From assembly GCA_017452525.1 (NCBI GenBank), contig JAFTMG010000045.1:1-48683 (forward strand): a stretch of 48,683 bases of DNA. The letters are read 5' to 3'. The notes beneath the pieces are model-generated. The model did not search any database and had not been told where the DNA came from. It saw nothing but the letters and a program-made list of their open reading frames with translations. Each line of letters starts with the position of its first letter. The stretch's first letter is position 1. Of the stretch, positions 6,965 through 14,734 are shown piece by piece. The position numbers were made by a program, and so were the translations under genes. This stretch comes from Clostridia bacterium (GTDB taxonomy: Bacteria > Bacillota > Clostridia > Oscillospirales > CAG-272).

Positions 6965-9106
6965 ATGAAGATACAGTCCCTGAACGGTGTATGGATGCGC
7001 AGGATCGGCTGCGGCGGGGAGCGGGAGCAGCAGGTGCCCTATTCCACCCTAGCGGTGGGGCAGTCCACCTGCCGCAGAGAGTTTACCGTGGAGGTGGATG
7101 CACCGCGGCTCTTTTTGCGGTTTGACGGCATCACGTATCACGCCAAGGTGTTTCTCAATGATGTATGTCTTGGCGAGATGCTCCCTTATTCCGAGTATGA
7201 GTTTGAGATCACCGATCGGGTAAGGGCGGGGAGCAATACCCTTTCGGTCGAGCTGGAGGATCTGAACCTCAGCTTCGGTCCCACGGCGGGCTGGGAGAAT
7301 TTCAGCGGCATCATTCGCGACGTGTCCCTGATCGGTCGCGGCGAAAATTATATCTCCGACGTTTTCTTCAAGAGTCGGCTGTGCAACGGCTATCGGGATG
7401 CCGCCGTGGAGGTGGCAGTAGAGACCGACCGCCCCACCGAGGGGCAGATGCGCATGGAGCTGTTTGACGGGAGCGGTACCTGCGTGCTGTCCTACCGTCA
7501 GGCAGGCGGCGAGGTCTGCCGGCAGTATCTGTCGGACGTACGCCTTTGGTCGCCCGATACCCCGACCCTTTATCGGCTTTGCGTGACCTTCCTTGAGGGG
7601 GAGCAGGAGATCGACCGCTACGTCTGCCGGGTGGGCTTCCGCGAGCTGACCTGTGACCGCCACCGCTTCCTGCTCAACGGCAAGCACCTCTTTTTGAAGG
7701 GCGTGTGTAAGCATGAGATGATCGGCAACAGCGGGCACGTGGTCAGCTATGAGCAGATCGAGCAGGATATGCGCATGATCAAGTCCACCGGCTGTAATTT
7801 TGTCCGTCTGGTCCACTATCCCCATTGTAAGGCAACGGTGGAGATCGCCGACAGATTGGGTCTGATGGTCTCGGAGGAGCCGGGACTGTGGTGGTCGGAG
7901 ACGGCAAACGAGGAGGTGGCGGGCGGCAGTCTGGAGGTGCTGAGGCGCGTTATCCTGCGTGACCGCAACCATCCCTCCATCGTCTTCTGGCTCTCCTTCA
8001 ACGAGTGCCGTTTCACAGAAAAATTCCTGGTGGACAGTGCCAACATCTGCCATGAGCTGGACCCCACCAGACTTGTTTCGGGTGCCAACTGCATGAGCAA
8101 CGAGGACACGCTGATCTACTTCAACAAATGCCGCTTTGATTTCTACACCATGCACCCCTATTCGCCCAGCTTTGAGCGGGCAATGAAGTCGGCGCAGATG
8201 CTGTACGATAAGCCCCTGCTCTTTACCGAGTGGGGCGGGCATTACGTCTACGATAATCCCGGATATCTGCGGGAGTCGATCCGCAAGATGGCGGCGCTCT
8301 ACCATCAGAATTCCGATGAGGGTGCGCTTGCCGGCTCCGTTTTGTGGTGCTGGGCGGATTATTACGATTTCAACCGCGGTGCCCCCTGCGTGTGCGGTGA
8401 GTTGTTTGAGGGGATCGTGACGATGGACCGTCAAAAGCACCTTTGCTATGATGCTTTCTGTGAGGAGATCGCTAAGATCGAGGAGCCGCCCGCACCCTCC
8501 GATTATCTGTTTACCTCTTTGAGCGAGGTGGAAGGCGAAGCCCTTGTCTGCGAGAGCGTGGGGGAGGATTTCTCGGAGATGGTCTCCCGCGTGGCGGAGG
8601 AGGCGCGTGCGTTGCCCTTCCACGCCCAGCGGCAGAGAAAGCTGAAGGTGGGGCCGAGGCTGGAGCGCGAGGAGGTGGCGGGCATATCTGCTACACCCGC
8701 CGTGCTTGGTGACGGGGGGCAGTTGGTATACACCTGCCGCCGTGCCGTCAGCCGTCTGACGCTGCTCGGTCTGACTTCCTTTTGTAAGGGCTATCCCATC
8801 GGCGGGGCTCTTTCGGAGAAAGTGGCGCAGGTCAAGGTCGTCTTTGCGGACGGCGAGCAGACCTACGTTCTGCGCAACGGCAGAGAGGTCACCACGGTGT
8901 TTGCCACCATCGCCTCCTCCCGTATCGATCCCATCGCCGACCGCGCGCCCCGCTTCGCGGAATACTCCTATGATCAGAATTTCGAGAAGTACGTCATCAA
9001 CCGTCTGGATCTGACATGGGAAGGGGAGCGGACGGTGGACCGTGTGGAGATCACTTCCCGAAACCGAGGCTATCAGCTTCTGATGCACGGTGTTTTTGCC
9101 AAATAA
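6965..9106 (+). CDS. glycoside hydrolase family 2 (beta-glucuronidase/beta-galactosidase-like)
   Basis: About 713 residues from the ATG at 6965 (AAAGGA upstream); an earlier in-frame ATG at 6920 lacks a site. The N-terminus is a jelly-roll sugar-binding domain (FLRFDGITYHAKVFLND), then an Ig-like domain and the TIM barrel. The acid/base is E347 in FWLSFNE and the nucleophile E422 in LFTEWGG. No signal peptide is seen, so the enzyme acts in the cytosol on an imported glycoside. It ends the ROK operon and probably releases the sugar or uronic acid that the preceding dehydrogenases and kinase use. GH2 contains beta-galactosidases, glucuronidases and mannosidases; the C-terminal ~150 residues match none that I recognise with certainty. 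Confidence 0.85.
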   Translation: MKIQSLNGVWMRRIGCGGEREQQVPYSTLAVGQSTCRREFTVEVDAPRLFLRFDGITYHAKVFLNDVCLGEMLPYSEYEFEITDRVRAGSNTLSVELEDLNLSFGPTAGWENFSGIIRDVSLIGRGENYISDVFFKSRLCNGYRDAAVEVAVETDRPTEGQMRMELFDGSGTCVLSYRQAGGEVCRQYLSDVRLWSPDTPTLYRLCVTFLEGEQEIDRYVCRVGFRELTCDRHRFLLNGKHLFLKGVCKHEMIGNSGHVVSYEQIEQDMRMIKSTGCNFVRLVHYPHCKATVEIADRLGLMVSEEPGLWWSETANEEVAGGSLEVLRRVILRDRNHPSIVFWLSFNECRFTEKFLVDSANICHELDPTRLVSGANCMSNEDTLIYFNKCRFDFYTMHPYSPSFERAMKSAQMLYDKPLLFTEWGGHYVYDNPGYLRESIRKMAALYHQNSDEGALAGSVLWCWADYYDFNRGAPCVCGELFEGIVTMDRQKHLCYDAFCEEIAKIEEPPAPSDYLFTSLSEVEGEALVCESVGEDFSEMVSRVAEEARALPFHAQRQRKLKVGPRLEREEVAGISATPAVLGDGGQLVYTCRRAVSRLTLLGLTSFCKGYPIGGALSEKVAQVKVVFADGEQTYVLRNGREVTTVFATIASSRIDPIADRAPRFAEYSYDQNFEKYVINRLDLTWEGERTVDRVEITSRNRGYQLLMHGVFAK

Positions 9107-9150
9107 AATAAAAACAGAAGTCGCAGAAAAAAGCCTTATCGGAGAAATGA

Positions 9151-9230
9151 CGAATCAAATTCCTTTGGTTGATACGCAGTAAACAAATAAGCTCCCCGAT
9201 AGATTTTCCTCAAAATCTATCGGGGGGCTT
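9151..9230 (-). terminator. hairpin and 3' tail shared with other small-gene units
   Basis: A long stem (9189-9207 with 9212-9230) contains CCCCGATAGATTTT and its complement. Read on the minus strand it is followed by TTATTTGTTTACTGCG, which nearly matches the sequence after the hairpin at 33458. It lies after the stop of the minus-strand orphan gene and between it and the GH2 gene on the other strand, so it could terminate both. Confidence 0.7.
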
Positions 9231-9290
9231 ATTGGAAATTTATGAGTTTATTATAGTTGAACACAATGGAAAATCGGCGTGAATAATTCT

Positions 9291-9620
9291 CTATTTCCTT
9301 TTCGTTTCTTTTTTCTTGCACGCATAGCTCCACTCTCCATGATGGGAGATCGTGTATTCGCCAAAGACAAAGTCATCACATGACAGATGATATGGATCGT
9401 AATTGTCTGCATACTGTTTCTTCTTGATTTTTGTGTCTTGGTTATAGGCAAGAATTTGCCCGTTTTGGGTATCAAAAGAGGCTGATTTTATGCCTATATC
9501 AAAGTCAAAGAAACAGCAATTTAAAACACCTTTCTCTTTCTTAACGGTTGCCCGATCATATAAGGGAGATGTTCTTGCTAAATCAAAACCATCAAACTTG
9601 TTTTGCCATAAAAGCTTCAT
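9291..9620 (-). CDS. small orphan protein, unknown function
   Basis: About 109 residues from an ATG at 9620 (GGAGAA 11 nt upstream); a GTG start at 9647 is possible. It is soluble, rich in aromatic and acidic residues (DNYDPYHLSCDDFVFGEYTISHHGEWSY) and ends in a basic tail KKKETKRK. I recognise no family. It is much more AT-rich than the GH2 operon next door. Its downstream hairpin belongs to the CCCCGAYAGATTTT type that also follows the small genes at 23411, 32388 and 33248, so it looks like a member of the same class of acquired single-gene units. Confidence 0.55.
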   Translation of the reverse strand: MKLLWQNKFDGFDLARTSPLYDRATVKKEKGVLNCCFFDFDIGIKSASFDTQNGQILAYNQDTKIKKKQYADNYDPYHLSCDDFVFGEYTISHHGEWSYACKKKETKRK

Positions 9621-9686
9621 AACTATATATTCTCCGTTAAGAACCACAGATAAAGCGTGTTGGCTCAGCTTACCGATTTTTCTGTG

Positions 9687-10709
9687 TCACGGCAATCCAT
9701 ATGACCCGTCTCCCCTCCACTCAAGAAAGCCGCTTGTAAACGGAAGGTGGTCAAACTTCTTTGTTCCGGTATGAACGAATCCGTTGGCTATGTACCAATT
9801 CTTCAAAACGGTACTCTCTTCGATTATACCAATCTTTATTACGTTACCTCCCGAGGCTTTCACAACATCCTTCGCGTAACGGAGGAGCCATTTGCCAAAG
9901 CCTTTGTGTCTGTATTCCGGCAACACCGCAAGGTTGTGAAGCGCAAAGGCGCCATCGCTTTCCTTGGAGAGCGACATATATCCGATGATCTTCTTGCCGG
10001 CGTACAGCGCGTACATATTCCACCCCCAATTCTTTTGCGTCTCAAGAAAAGAAAGAGGAATAAAGCTCGTATGCTTCGGGCAATTTTCTTTCGTCAATCC
10101 AAACTGGTCTGCCACGGTGCGGAAGCTCTGATGAATGACGTCCAGACACTCCGGCAGCTCATTCTGCAGGACCTCATAGATCATCGGCAAAGAAACGCCC
10201 GCCGGGTCAAACGCTTCAGTTGCTGTCTTTTGGAACATTGCCAGAGTCGGTGCGCCCTCCATGGTGATTCGCTCTCCGGTGTCGCGGTAACCGACACGCT
10301 GATAGCATCTGCGATTCTTTTCCAGAACTTCCGGGAAGTCAACGTAATAACACCTCGCATCAGCAAATTCCTTCTCGCATAACGAAATAGCCTCTCCCGC
10401 GATCCCATGGTTTTGGTAGTCCGGATGAACGTAAACGCGTTGCAGGTAGTATTCACCTGTGCCGATCTCATAACCGGGCACTCTTTTTCCGCACAAACGG
10501 TAGAAGATGCCTCCAACGATTTTTCCTTCAAACAGAATGGTAAAGTGACGGTAAGATCTGTTGAGTCTGCGAAGAATATCCTCCGAACCTCTGAGAAATG
10601 GGTTTCCTCCGTCATGAAATTGTTCGTACAAAGGCTTGAAAGCTGCCTTTTGTATTTGAGATAACTCCTCGGCTTCCGAGGCGCTTGTGATTTTGATGGA
10701 TATACTCAT
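9687..10709 (-). CDS. tandem GNAT N-acetyltransferase
   Basis: 340 residues with two GNAT folds. In the first, the acetyl-CoA loop is VHPDYQNHGIAGEAI (~residues 93-107). In the second, it is VLPEYRHKGFGKWLL (~residues 262-276), followed by NWYIANGFVHTG typical of motif B. AAAGGAA lies 8 nt before the start. Double-GNAT proteins acetylate small amines or antibiotics; often only one half is catalytic. Both loops keep the glycines needed to bind the cofactor. It is part of the AT-rich island and has no operon partner. Substrate unknown. Confidence 0.85.
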   Translation of the reverse strand: MSISIKITSASEAEELSQIQKAAFKPLYEQFHDGGNPFLRGSEDILRRLNRSYRHFTILFEGKIVGGIFYRLCGKRVPGYEIGTGEYYLQRVYVHPDYQNHGIAGEAISLCEKEFADARCYYVDFPEVLEKNRRCYQRVGYRDTGERITMEGAPTLAMFQKTATEAFDPAGVSLPMIYEVLQNELPECLDVIHQSFRTVADQFGLTKENCPKHTSFIPLSFLETQKNWGWNMYALYAGKKIIGYMSLSKESDGAFALHNLAVLPEYRHKGFGKWLLRYAKDVVKASGGNVIKIGIIEESTVLKNWYIANGFVHTGTKKFDHLPFTSGFLEWRGDGSYGLP

Positions 10710-10738
10710 AACGCTATTCCTTTCTGAGAAATATTAAA

Positions 10739-10772
10739 CGGTGCAAACCGAAAATCATTTCGACTTGCACCG
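10739..10772 (-). terminator. hairpin between methyltransferase and acetyltransferase genes
   Basis: CGGTGCAA and TTGCACCG enclose a second helix CGAAA/TTTCG. On the minus strand it is followed by TTTAATATTT, so it may end transcripts from the upstream methyltransferase gene, or form the leader of the acetyltransferase gene. The rest of 10773-11013 holds no convincing gene; the 73-codon minus frame there lacks a ribosome binding site and protein-like composition. Confidence 0.5.
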
Positions 10773-11013
10773 TAAGTATCCTGATATCCAATAATCCTAC
10801 AAAAAGGTTATACTGAAATTTGGGTACGACAATACAAGCCCGACCGATACCGATAAGCAGTATCTGCGCCGTGCATCGGAGCGGTATTCGTGTTGAGCAT
10901 ACAATCCCTAACTGCCATTGCCGTAGTCCTTTCATGAGAAAATATTTGGATTATTCTATCACAACGTATCCAAAAAGTCAATACACAATTTTAAAAATGC
11001 TGAAAAGGAACGG

Positions 11014-11829
11014 TTATATCTTTTCCGCGATCAGCACGTCCATGCAATGTTTATGTGGGATACCGCCGCTGTTGCAATCAAAAATTCTTTCTTCGTTCTT
11101 TCGGAACAACCAATCGTGATAATATGTAAACAGCTCTCCGGATCTCCAGTCTCCCGCTGAGATCTCACTCTCTTCGATATCGGGCGGAAGCGGAATAAAC
11201 GGTTTTCTCACAAACACATTGATAACGTGGATGCCGTTTATGGTGGTATGTGTTTTAAGATTTTCAATCACCCTCCAACGCAGCTCGGCGGGAATATAGT
11301 GGAACACGCCGCTTGAGAAAATAATATCGTAATCGGTCTCAATCCTGAAATCGCGAACGTCTGCTTTGAAAAAATGGATTTCAACGCCGCAGCGATCCGA
11401 GAGCTCCCGTGCTTTGCATAACCCCTGCTCCGAAATATCAAAGGCGGTTACGTGATATCCGTTCCGTGCAAGGAAAACAGCGTCCTTGCCTTCACCACAG
11501 CCGATATCAAGCACCTTGTATGGTCTGGTCGGAGGCTTGAGACGCATCATTTCGTAGCAAAGATGATTGGGAGCCAATCCCCAGTAATAGCCCTCGGATT
11601 TATATCTTTTATCATAATCTGTTATCGACTGCGACGGATACCCGAGGAGGGAATCTATGGAAACATTCAGAACAGCCGCCAGCGACGGGAGGAGGGTAAC
11701 ATCAGGATAAGACGTACCGTTTTCCCATTTTGAAACGGCTTGAAAAGAAACGTTCAGCTTTTCCGCCAAGGCTTGTTGTGTGAAGCCCAATTCCTTTCGT
11801 TTGTTTGCAATCATTTTACCGATATTCAT
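11014..11829 (-). CDS. XRE-type HTH fused to SAM-dependent methyltransferase
   Basis: About 271 residues from ATG 11829, with AAAGGAGGG upstream. Residues ~1-60 are a Cro/CI-type helix-turn-helix (GFTQQALAEKLNVSFQAVSKWENG). After a short linker comes a class I methyltransferase with the SAM motif VLDIGCGEGKDAVFLA near residue 105 and the acidic strand FDIS. The methyltransferase part resembles TehB-like enzymes that methylate small molecules such as tellurite or thiopurines. The fusion suggests a regulator whose C-terminal domain either senses SAM or a small toxic compound, or methylates it. It is a single gene in the island. The function of the fused form is inference. Confidence 0.83.
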   Translation of the reverse strand: MNIGKMIANKRKELGFTQQALAEKLNVSFQAVSKWENGTSYPDVTLLPSLAAVLNVSIDSLLGYPSQSITDYDKRYKSEGYYWGLAPNHLCYEMMRLKPPTRPYKVLDIGCGEGKDAVFLARNGYHVTAFDISEQGLCKARELSDRCGVEIHFFKADVRDFRIETDYDIIFSSGVFHYIPAELRWRVIENLKTHTTINGIHVINVFVRKPFIPLPPDIEESEISAGDWRSGELFTYYHDWLFRKNEERIFDCNSGGIPHKHCMDVLIAEKI

Positions 11830-11963
11830 AAGCGTCCCTCCTTTTTGCAATTATATTATATAACATCAAGGAACAACAATCAATAACCGGATTGTAGAAA
11901 CGATCACGTCTTATCTATTCGCGGTTGAATTTGTTTTGGTAAGTTCGCGTAGGAGACGGGAAT

Positions 11964-12013
11964 TTGCCCCCCGCGGAGCGGGGGGCAAGATATCCGCCGC
12001 AGGCGGCGGATAT
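11964..12013. repeat. two adjacent GC-rich palindromes
   Basis: TTGCCCCCCG/CGGGGGGCAA (11964-11988) and an 11-bp stem containing ATCCGCC/GGCGGAT (11990-12013) stand side by side in otherwise AT-rich DNA. They look like REP-type dispersed palindromes. No gene is supported across 11830-12037. Confidence 0.6.
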
Positions 12014-12037
12014 GCGAACCCAAGCGCGCGGGGAAGT

Positions 12038-12322
12038 TTATCGGAAACGGTTGTTTGGTAGGTTGAGGGGAGTATGCAGGGATTGGAAGTTTGGTGGCGC
12101 GCGCCGGGGCGATGTTGGCGTACGGGTCACCAATAAGAAAAACACCATCCATTCGGATGGTGTTTTTCTTATTGGTGAAACGTTCGATTGGATGTCCGAA
12201 CTATTAGCCATATTTTCAATTTCATCGGATGTGGGAATGTTGATTGGTTTGTCGTCAAAGGTAAGGATCAGCTTGATATAATCATCATAAACGAAAATCG
12301 CTTTGACGAGACCGTCAACAAA
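12038..12322 (-). pseudogene. remnant of a large serine recombinase C-terminus
   Basis: On the minus strand, directly after an in-frame TAA at 12325-12323, the frame reads FVDGLVKAIFVYDDYIKL and continues ILTFDDKPINIPTSDEIEN. This is the pattern of the C-terminal end of large serine (Tn916/phage-type) recombinases in Clostridia. No start codon, resolvase domain or recombinase domain remains. The frame runs on through a 24-bp hairpin and a tRNA-end-like sequence to a stop at 12038; the recombinase-like part ends near 12170. It is probably a trace of a mobile element that brought in part of this island. Confidence 0.6.
12119..12178. repeat. tRNA-Glu 3'-end copy joined to a 24-bp perfect hairpin
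   Basis: Positions 12119-12133 are identical to the last 15 nt of the tRNA-Glu locus including CCAA (16042-16028), but in the opposite orientation. The copy overlaps a perfect 24-bp stem (12127-12150 with 12155-12178, loop ATTC). No tRNA body precedes it. This could be an old attachment site of the element whose recombinase tail lies beside it; the hairpin could also serve as terminator. Confidence 0.55.
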
Positions 12323-12380
12323 TTACGACTTGTATGTACTCACTTTCGTTCAACTAGATATTTACACTAACATGTTAAAA

Positions 12381-13070
12381 CTACTTTGTCAGTGGCTCAA
12401 TATAGGGTTTCAATTCTTGTATTAACTTGTAAACAGTCGAACAAGGATCTCGCTTAGAAGGCGGGATTGAATTATTGTATGAACGCTCAATTCTAATTGC
12501 GCTGCTAATAGCGAATTTTATACTACCGTGCTTGGTGACAATATCAAAAATGTTGGTTAAATTCTTTTCATATCCCACTTCAGATATTTTGTTTGACTTA
12601 AAGAGATCATCTAACTTTTGACACCACTGAGAGCGATGCAGTGCAGAATCTGAATAATTGAAGTGAAGATATATCCAATATTCAAATGATTGATTACTCC
12701 ACCCAACGTGAAAGCCCCTGCTTTCTGCCAACTCTATTGCTTCGTCAAAATTATCAAAATCGTCCTTATCAAAAACGACCCAAACTTGTTCATACATTAT
12801 TGGAGAACGAGCAACAATTTTGGAAGCTGCCTCAACAAGACTGATTGTGTTTTTTCCTTCTCCACAAGTCTCTATGGTAGGTTTTTCCGCTTTTATACTG
12901 TTGGAATTATATAATTCGTTAATATAGTTAGCTAATCCATCAAAATAGTACGGTTCTGTTTTAGTTCCTTCAGACACTATTAGAAAAGAATTTGGCTTGG
13001 GTGTTTTTGATTCAATTTTTCTTTCTTGAAGTTTGGCACGCCTTTTTTTGAAAAAATCGTCAGTTCCCAT
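12381..13070 (-). CDS. RloB-like protein (AbiLii family, Toprim-like)
   Basis: 229 residues, matching the usual RloB length. A basic N-terminus (FFKKRRAKLQERK) is followed by the conserved acidic strand SEGTKTEPYYFDGL, an interior DKDD and the SNQSFEYWIYLHF motif, which together are the Toprim-like signature of the RloB family. The start overlaps the upstream ATPase gene by 11 nt, so the two are translated together. The pair matches the RloA/RloB arrangement found in restriction loci and the AbiLi/AbiLii abortive-infection system of lactococci. By analogy it would be the nuclease-like effector released on phage infection; that is inference. Confidence 0.83.
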   Translation of the reverse strand: MGTDDFFKKRRAKLQERKIESKTPKPNSFLIVSEGTKTEPYYFDGLANYINELYNSNSIKAEKPTIETCGEGKNTISLVEAASKIVARSPIMYEQVWVVFDKDDFDNFDEAIELAESRGFHVGWSNQSFEYWIYLHFNYSDSALHRSQWCQKLDDLFKSNKISEVGYEKNLTNIFDIVTKHGSIKFAISSAIRIERSYNNSIPPSKRDPCSTVYKLIQELKPYIEPLTK

Positions 13071-14277
13071 CGTTGTTCCTCCAATGGTCGAACTTTTTCA
13101 GATTAGGAATGGCATCAAATACACCACTCAGATAATCCTTGGTAAATGATTTATCATTTCTAATTTTATAATCCGCTAACGAATACAAAGTGGATTCTCC
13201 ATATTCATTTTTGTCGGTAAACCAAACTTGGTCTCTGCGAACATACTGTTTATCCAACAATGTGGTATCGTGGGTTGTATAAATCAGTTGTGCCTTAGTG
13301 TTACTGCTATAAAACAAATCAACTATATACTTTTGCAATAATGGGTGAAGCTGGTTATTAAGTTCATCGATAATAAGCCCGCAACCAGTTTCAGTTGCTA
13401 ATTTTACTAATCCGAAAACGGCCATAGCTTTTCTGGTTCCTGCAGATTCTTTCTCTAACGGAAAGCGAACTTTGTTTCCCTGTTTATCAAAATGATATGT
13501 GTAGATGTTATTTTGATCTTCATTTTTTTCAACAGAGATGTCTTTGATACCAATATCTATAGCGTTCAAAAATTCAAGCAATACTCCCTTGTCATCTTCT
13601 TCGAATGAGTTGTCAAACAAAAGATCCAAGATAGCTGCCGACTCTTGACTACAATCAAATCGCAAAGGAAGAAATTCTAAAATGCAAAATAACAATTTTT
13701 CAAAAACATTATTCTTCAATTTTAAACTGCTAAAGAAGGAAAGCGCTAAGACATCAATATCGATGTTGTCGGTATATTTTTCACAAGTTTGTTTTACTGA
13801 ACTTCCAAGAGTAAACTCCTTTTCACTTCGCTCCAGGATTGTACTCTGCCTGTTTGTGGATAAATTGATTCTATACAACCATTCTGAAGTGATTTTTTCT
13901 TTGTTATATGTGAATCCATATCTATATTCATAATTATTCTCATGATATACTGCTTCAAATTCTGTATCCGAGGATGCGGAGTCGACATCTAACATAAATG
14001 GATTGTAGCATTTAGAAAGAAAAGTTTCTTTTTTGTCCTTGTTATTTTCTTGAAAAGATTTTCTGGCAATTTTTTGAAACACGGCATAAGCGTCAATAAA
14101 GTTGCTTTTTCCACTTGCATTAGCACCGAAGATAGACACCACTTTCAAAAAACTATTTCCCGTTGTTTCAGAAATCAAATTATATTGATGTTCTTTATAA
14201 GCTTTTACAGCTCTCATATCCAATGTAACTTCTTCTTTAAACGGTCCAAAGTTTTTGAATCTAAAAAGAACCAACAT
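13060..14277 (-). CDS. RloA-like AAA/ABC-type ATPase (AbiLi family)
   Basis: About 405 residues from ATG 14277 (GGAGGT 7 nt upstream). The N-terminus FRFKNFGPFKEE is the RecF/Rad50-like opening of OLD-type ATPases. Walker A is GANASGKS (51-58), a signature-like segment SAGTRKAMAVFG follows in the second half, then Walker B LIIDELNNQLHP and an H-loop YTTHDTTLLD. Such ATPases sense invasion and control a partner nuclease. It is first of a two-gene operon with the RloB-like gene and has a strong promoter and a perfect upstream palindrome. Predicted role: sensor/regulatory subunit of a putative abortive-infection system. Confidence 0.85.
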   Translation of the reverse strand: MLVLFRFKNFGPFKEEVTLDMRAVKAYKEHQYNLISETTGNSFLKVVSIFGANASGKSNFIDAYAVFQKIARKSFQENNKDKKETFLSKCYNPFMLDVDSASSDTEFEAVYHENNYEYRYGFTYNKEKITSEWLYRINLSTNRQSTILERSEKEFTLGSSVKQTCEKYTDNIDIDVLALSFFSSLKLKNNVFEKLLFCILEFLPLRFDCSQESAAILDLLFDNSFEEDDKGVLLEFLNAIDIGIKDISVEKNEDQNNIYTYHFDKQGNKVRFPLEKESAGTRKAMAVFGLVKLATETGCGLIIDELNNQLHPLLQKYIVDLFYSSNTKAQLIYTTHDTTLLDKQYVRRDQVWFTDKNEYGESTLYSLADYKIRNDKSFTKDYLSGVFDAIPNLKKFDHWRNNDGN

Positions 14278-14304
14278 AATACTCACCTCCATATTAGTTA
14301 TATT

Positions 14305-14333
14305 ATTATAACCCAAAATGATTCATTAGTCAA
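14305..14333 (-). promoter_or_regulatory. promoter of the RloA/RloB operon
   Basis: On the minus strand TTGACT (14333-14328), a 17-nt spacer and TATAAT (14310-14305) stand 28 nt before the RloA start codon. This is a near-consensus vegetative promoter. Confidence 0.8.
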
Positions 14334-14362
14334 TGGTTTTTGAGAATATTTCTCAAAAACCA
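14334..14362. promoter_or_regulatory. 13-bp perfect palindrome abutting the RloAB -35 box
   Basis: TGGTTTTTGAGAA and its exact complement flank a TAT centre, and the palindrome touches the -35 hexamer. No T run follows on either strand, so it is more like an operator than a terminator. The XRE regulator gene at 14735 is a candidate binder. Confidence 0.6.
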
Positions 14363-14684
14363 GATCGTAACCCATATTTTCTCTTCTTTTGCAACATATA
14401 TATTCAATTGTCCGCATACATTTGAACAATTATACAGAATACTATTCAAAAAAACTTTGTTAATCCACTATCCCAACGACTATATTATACCATAATATTT
14501 TATTTCTGTCGTCACGAATTTCAATAATTATAGAAATGGCTTGGCGATCCAGTAATGCTATAGTATATTGCCTAATACCAAACGATTTTGGAATAAGAAT
14601 ATTTTGCCTTTATCTTTTTTTAAAGAGGACAAAGGGAAAGAGAAACTGTCATGTTGTCCCACCATTCAAAATCTGCGTCGGAGG
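14363..14684. other. AT-rich intergenic stretch
   Basis: No gene is supported. A second TATAAT on the minus strand near 14484-14489 could belong to another RloAB promoter, but a clear -35 at the right distance is missing. Short frames here have no ribosome binding site. Confidence 0.5.
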
Positions 14685-14715
14685 AAACAAAGAAAGGCCC
14701 CGCACGAGGCGGGGC
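14685..14715 (-). terminator. rho-independent terminator of the XRE gene
   Basis: GCCCCGC (14697-14703) pairs with GCGGGGC (14709-14715). On the minus strand the stem is followed by CTTTCTTTGTTT. It lies 20 nt after the XRE stop codon. Confidence 0.75.
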
Positions 14716-14734
14716 GAGGATTATAAAAAGCCAT

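Noticed and set aside
7049..9088. 679-codon minus-strand frame
   Set aside because: Antisense to the GH2 gene, with low-complexity His/Leu/Ala-rich sequence and no ribosome binding site.
9251..9475. 74-codon minus-strand frame overlapping the orphan gene
   Set aside because: Composition is less protein-like than the overlapping 109-residue frame, and it lacks a ribosome binding site.
10714..10935. 73-codon minus-strand frame
   Set aside because: No ribosome binding site, contains a hairpin, and shows no recognisable pattern.
11904..12152. 82-codon minus-strand frame
   Set aside because: It crosses two GC palindromes and the tRNA-end copy, and has no start signal; another frame there carries the recombinase-like segment.
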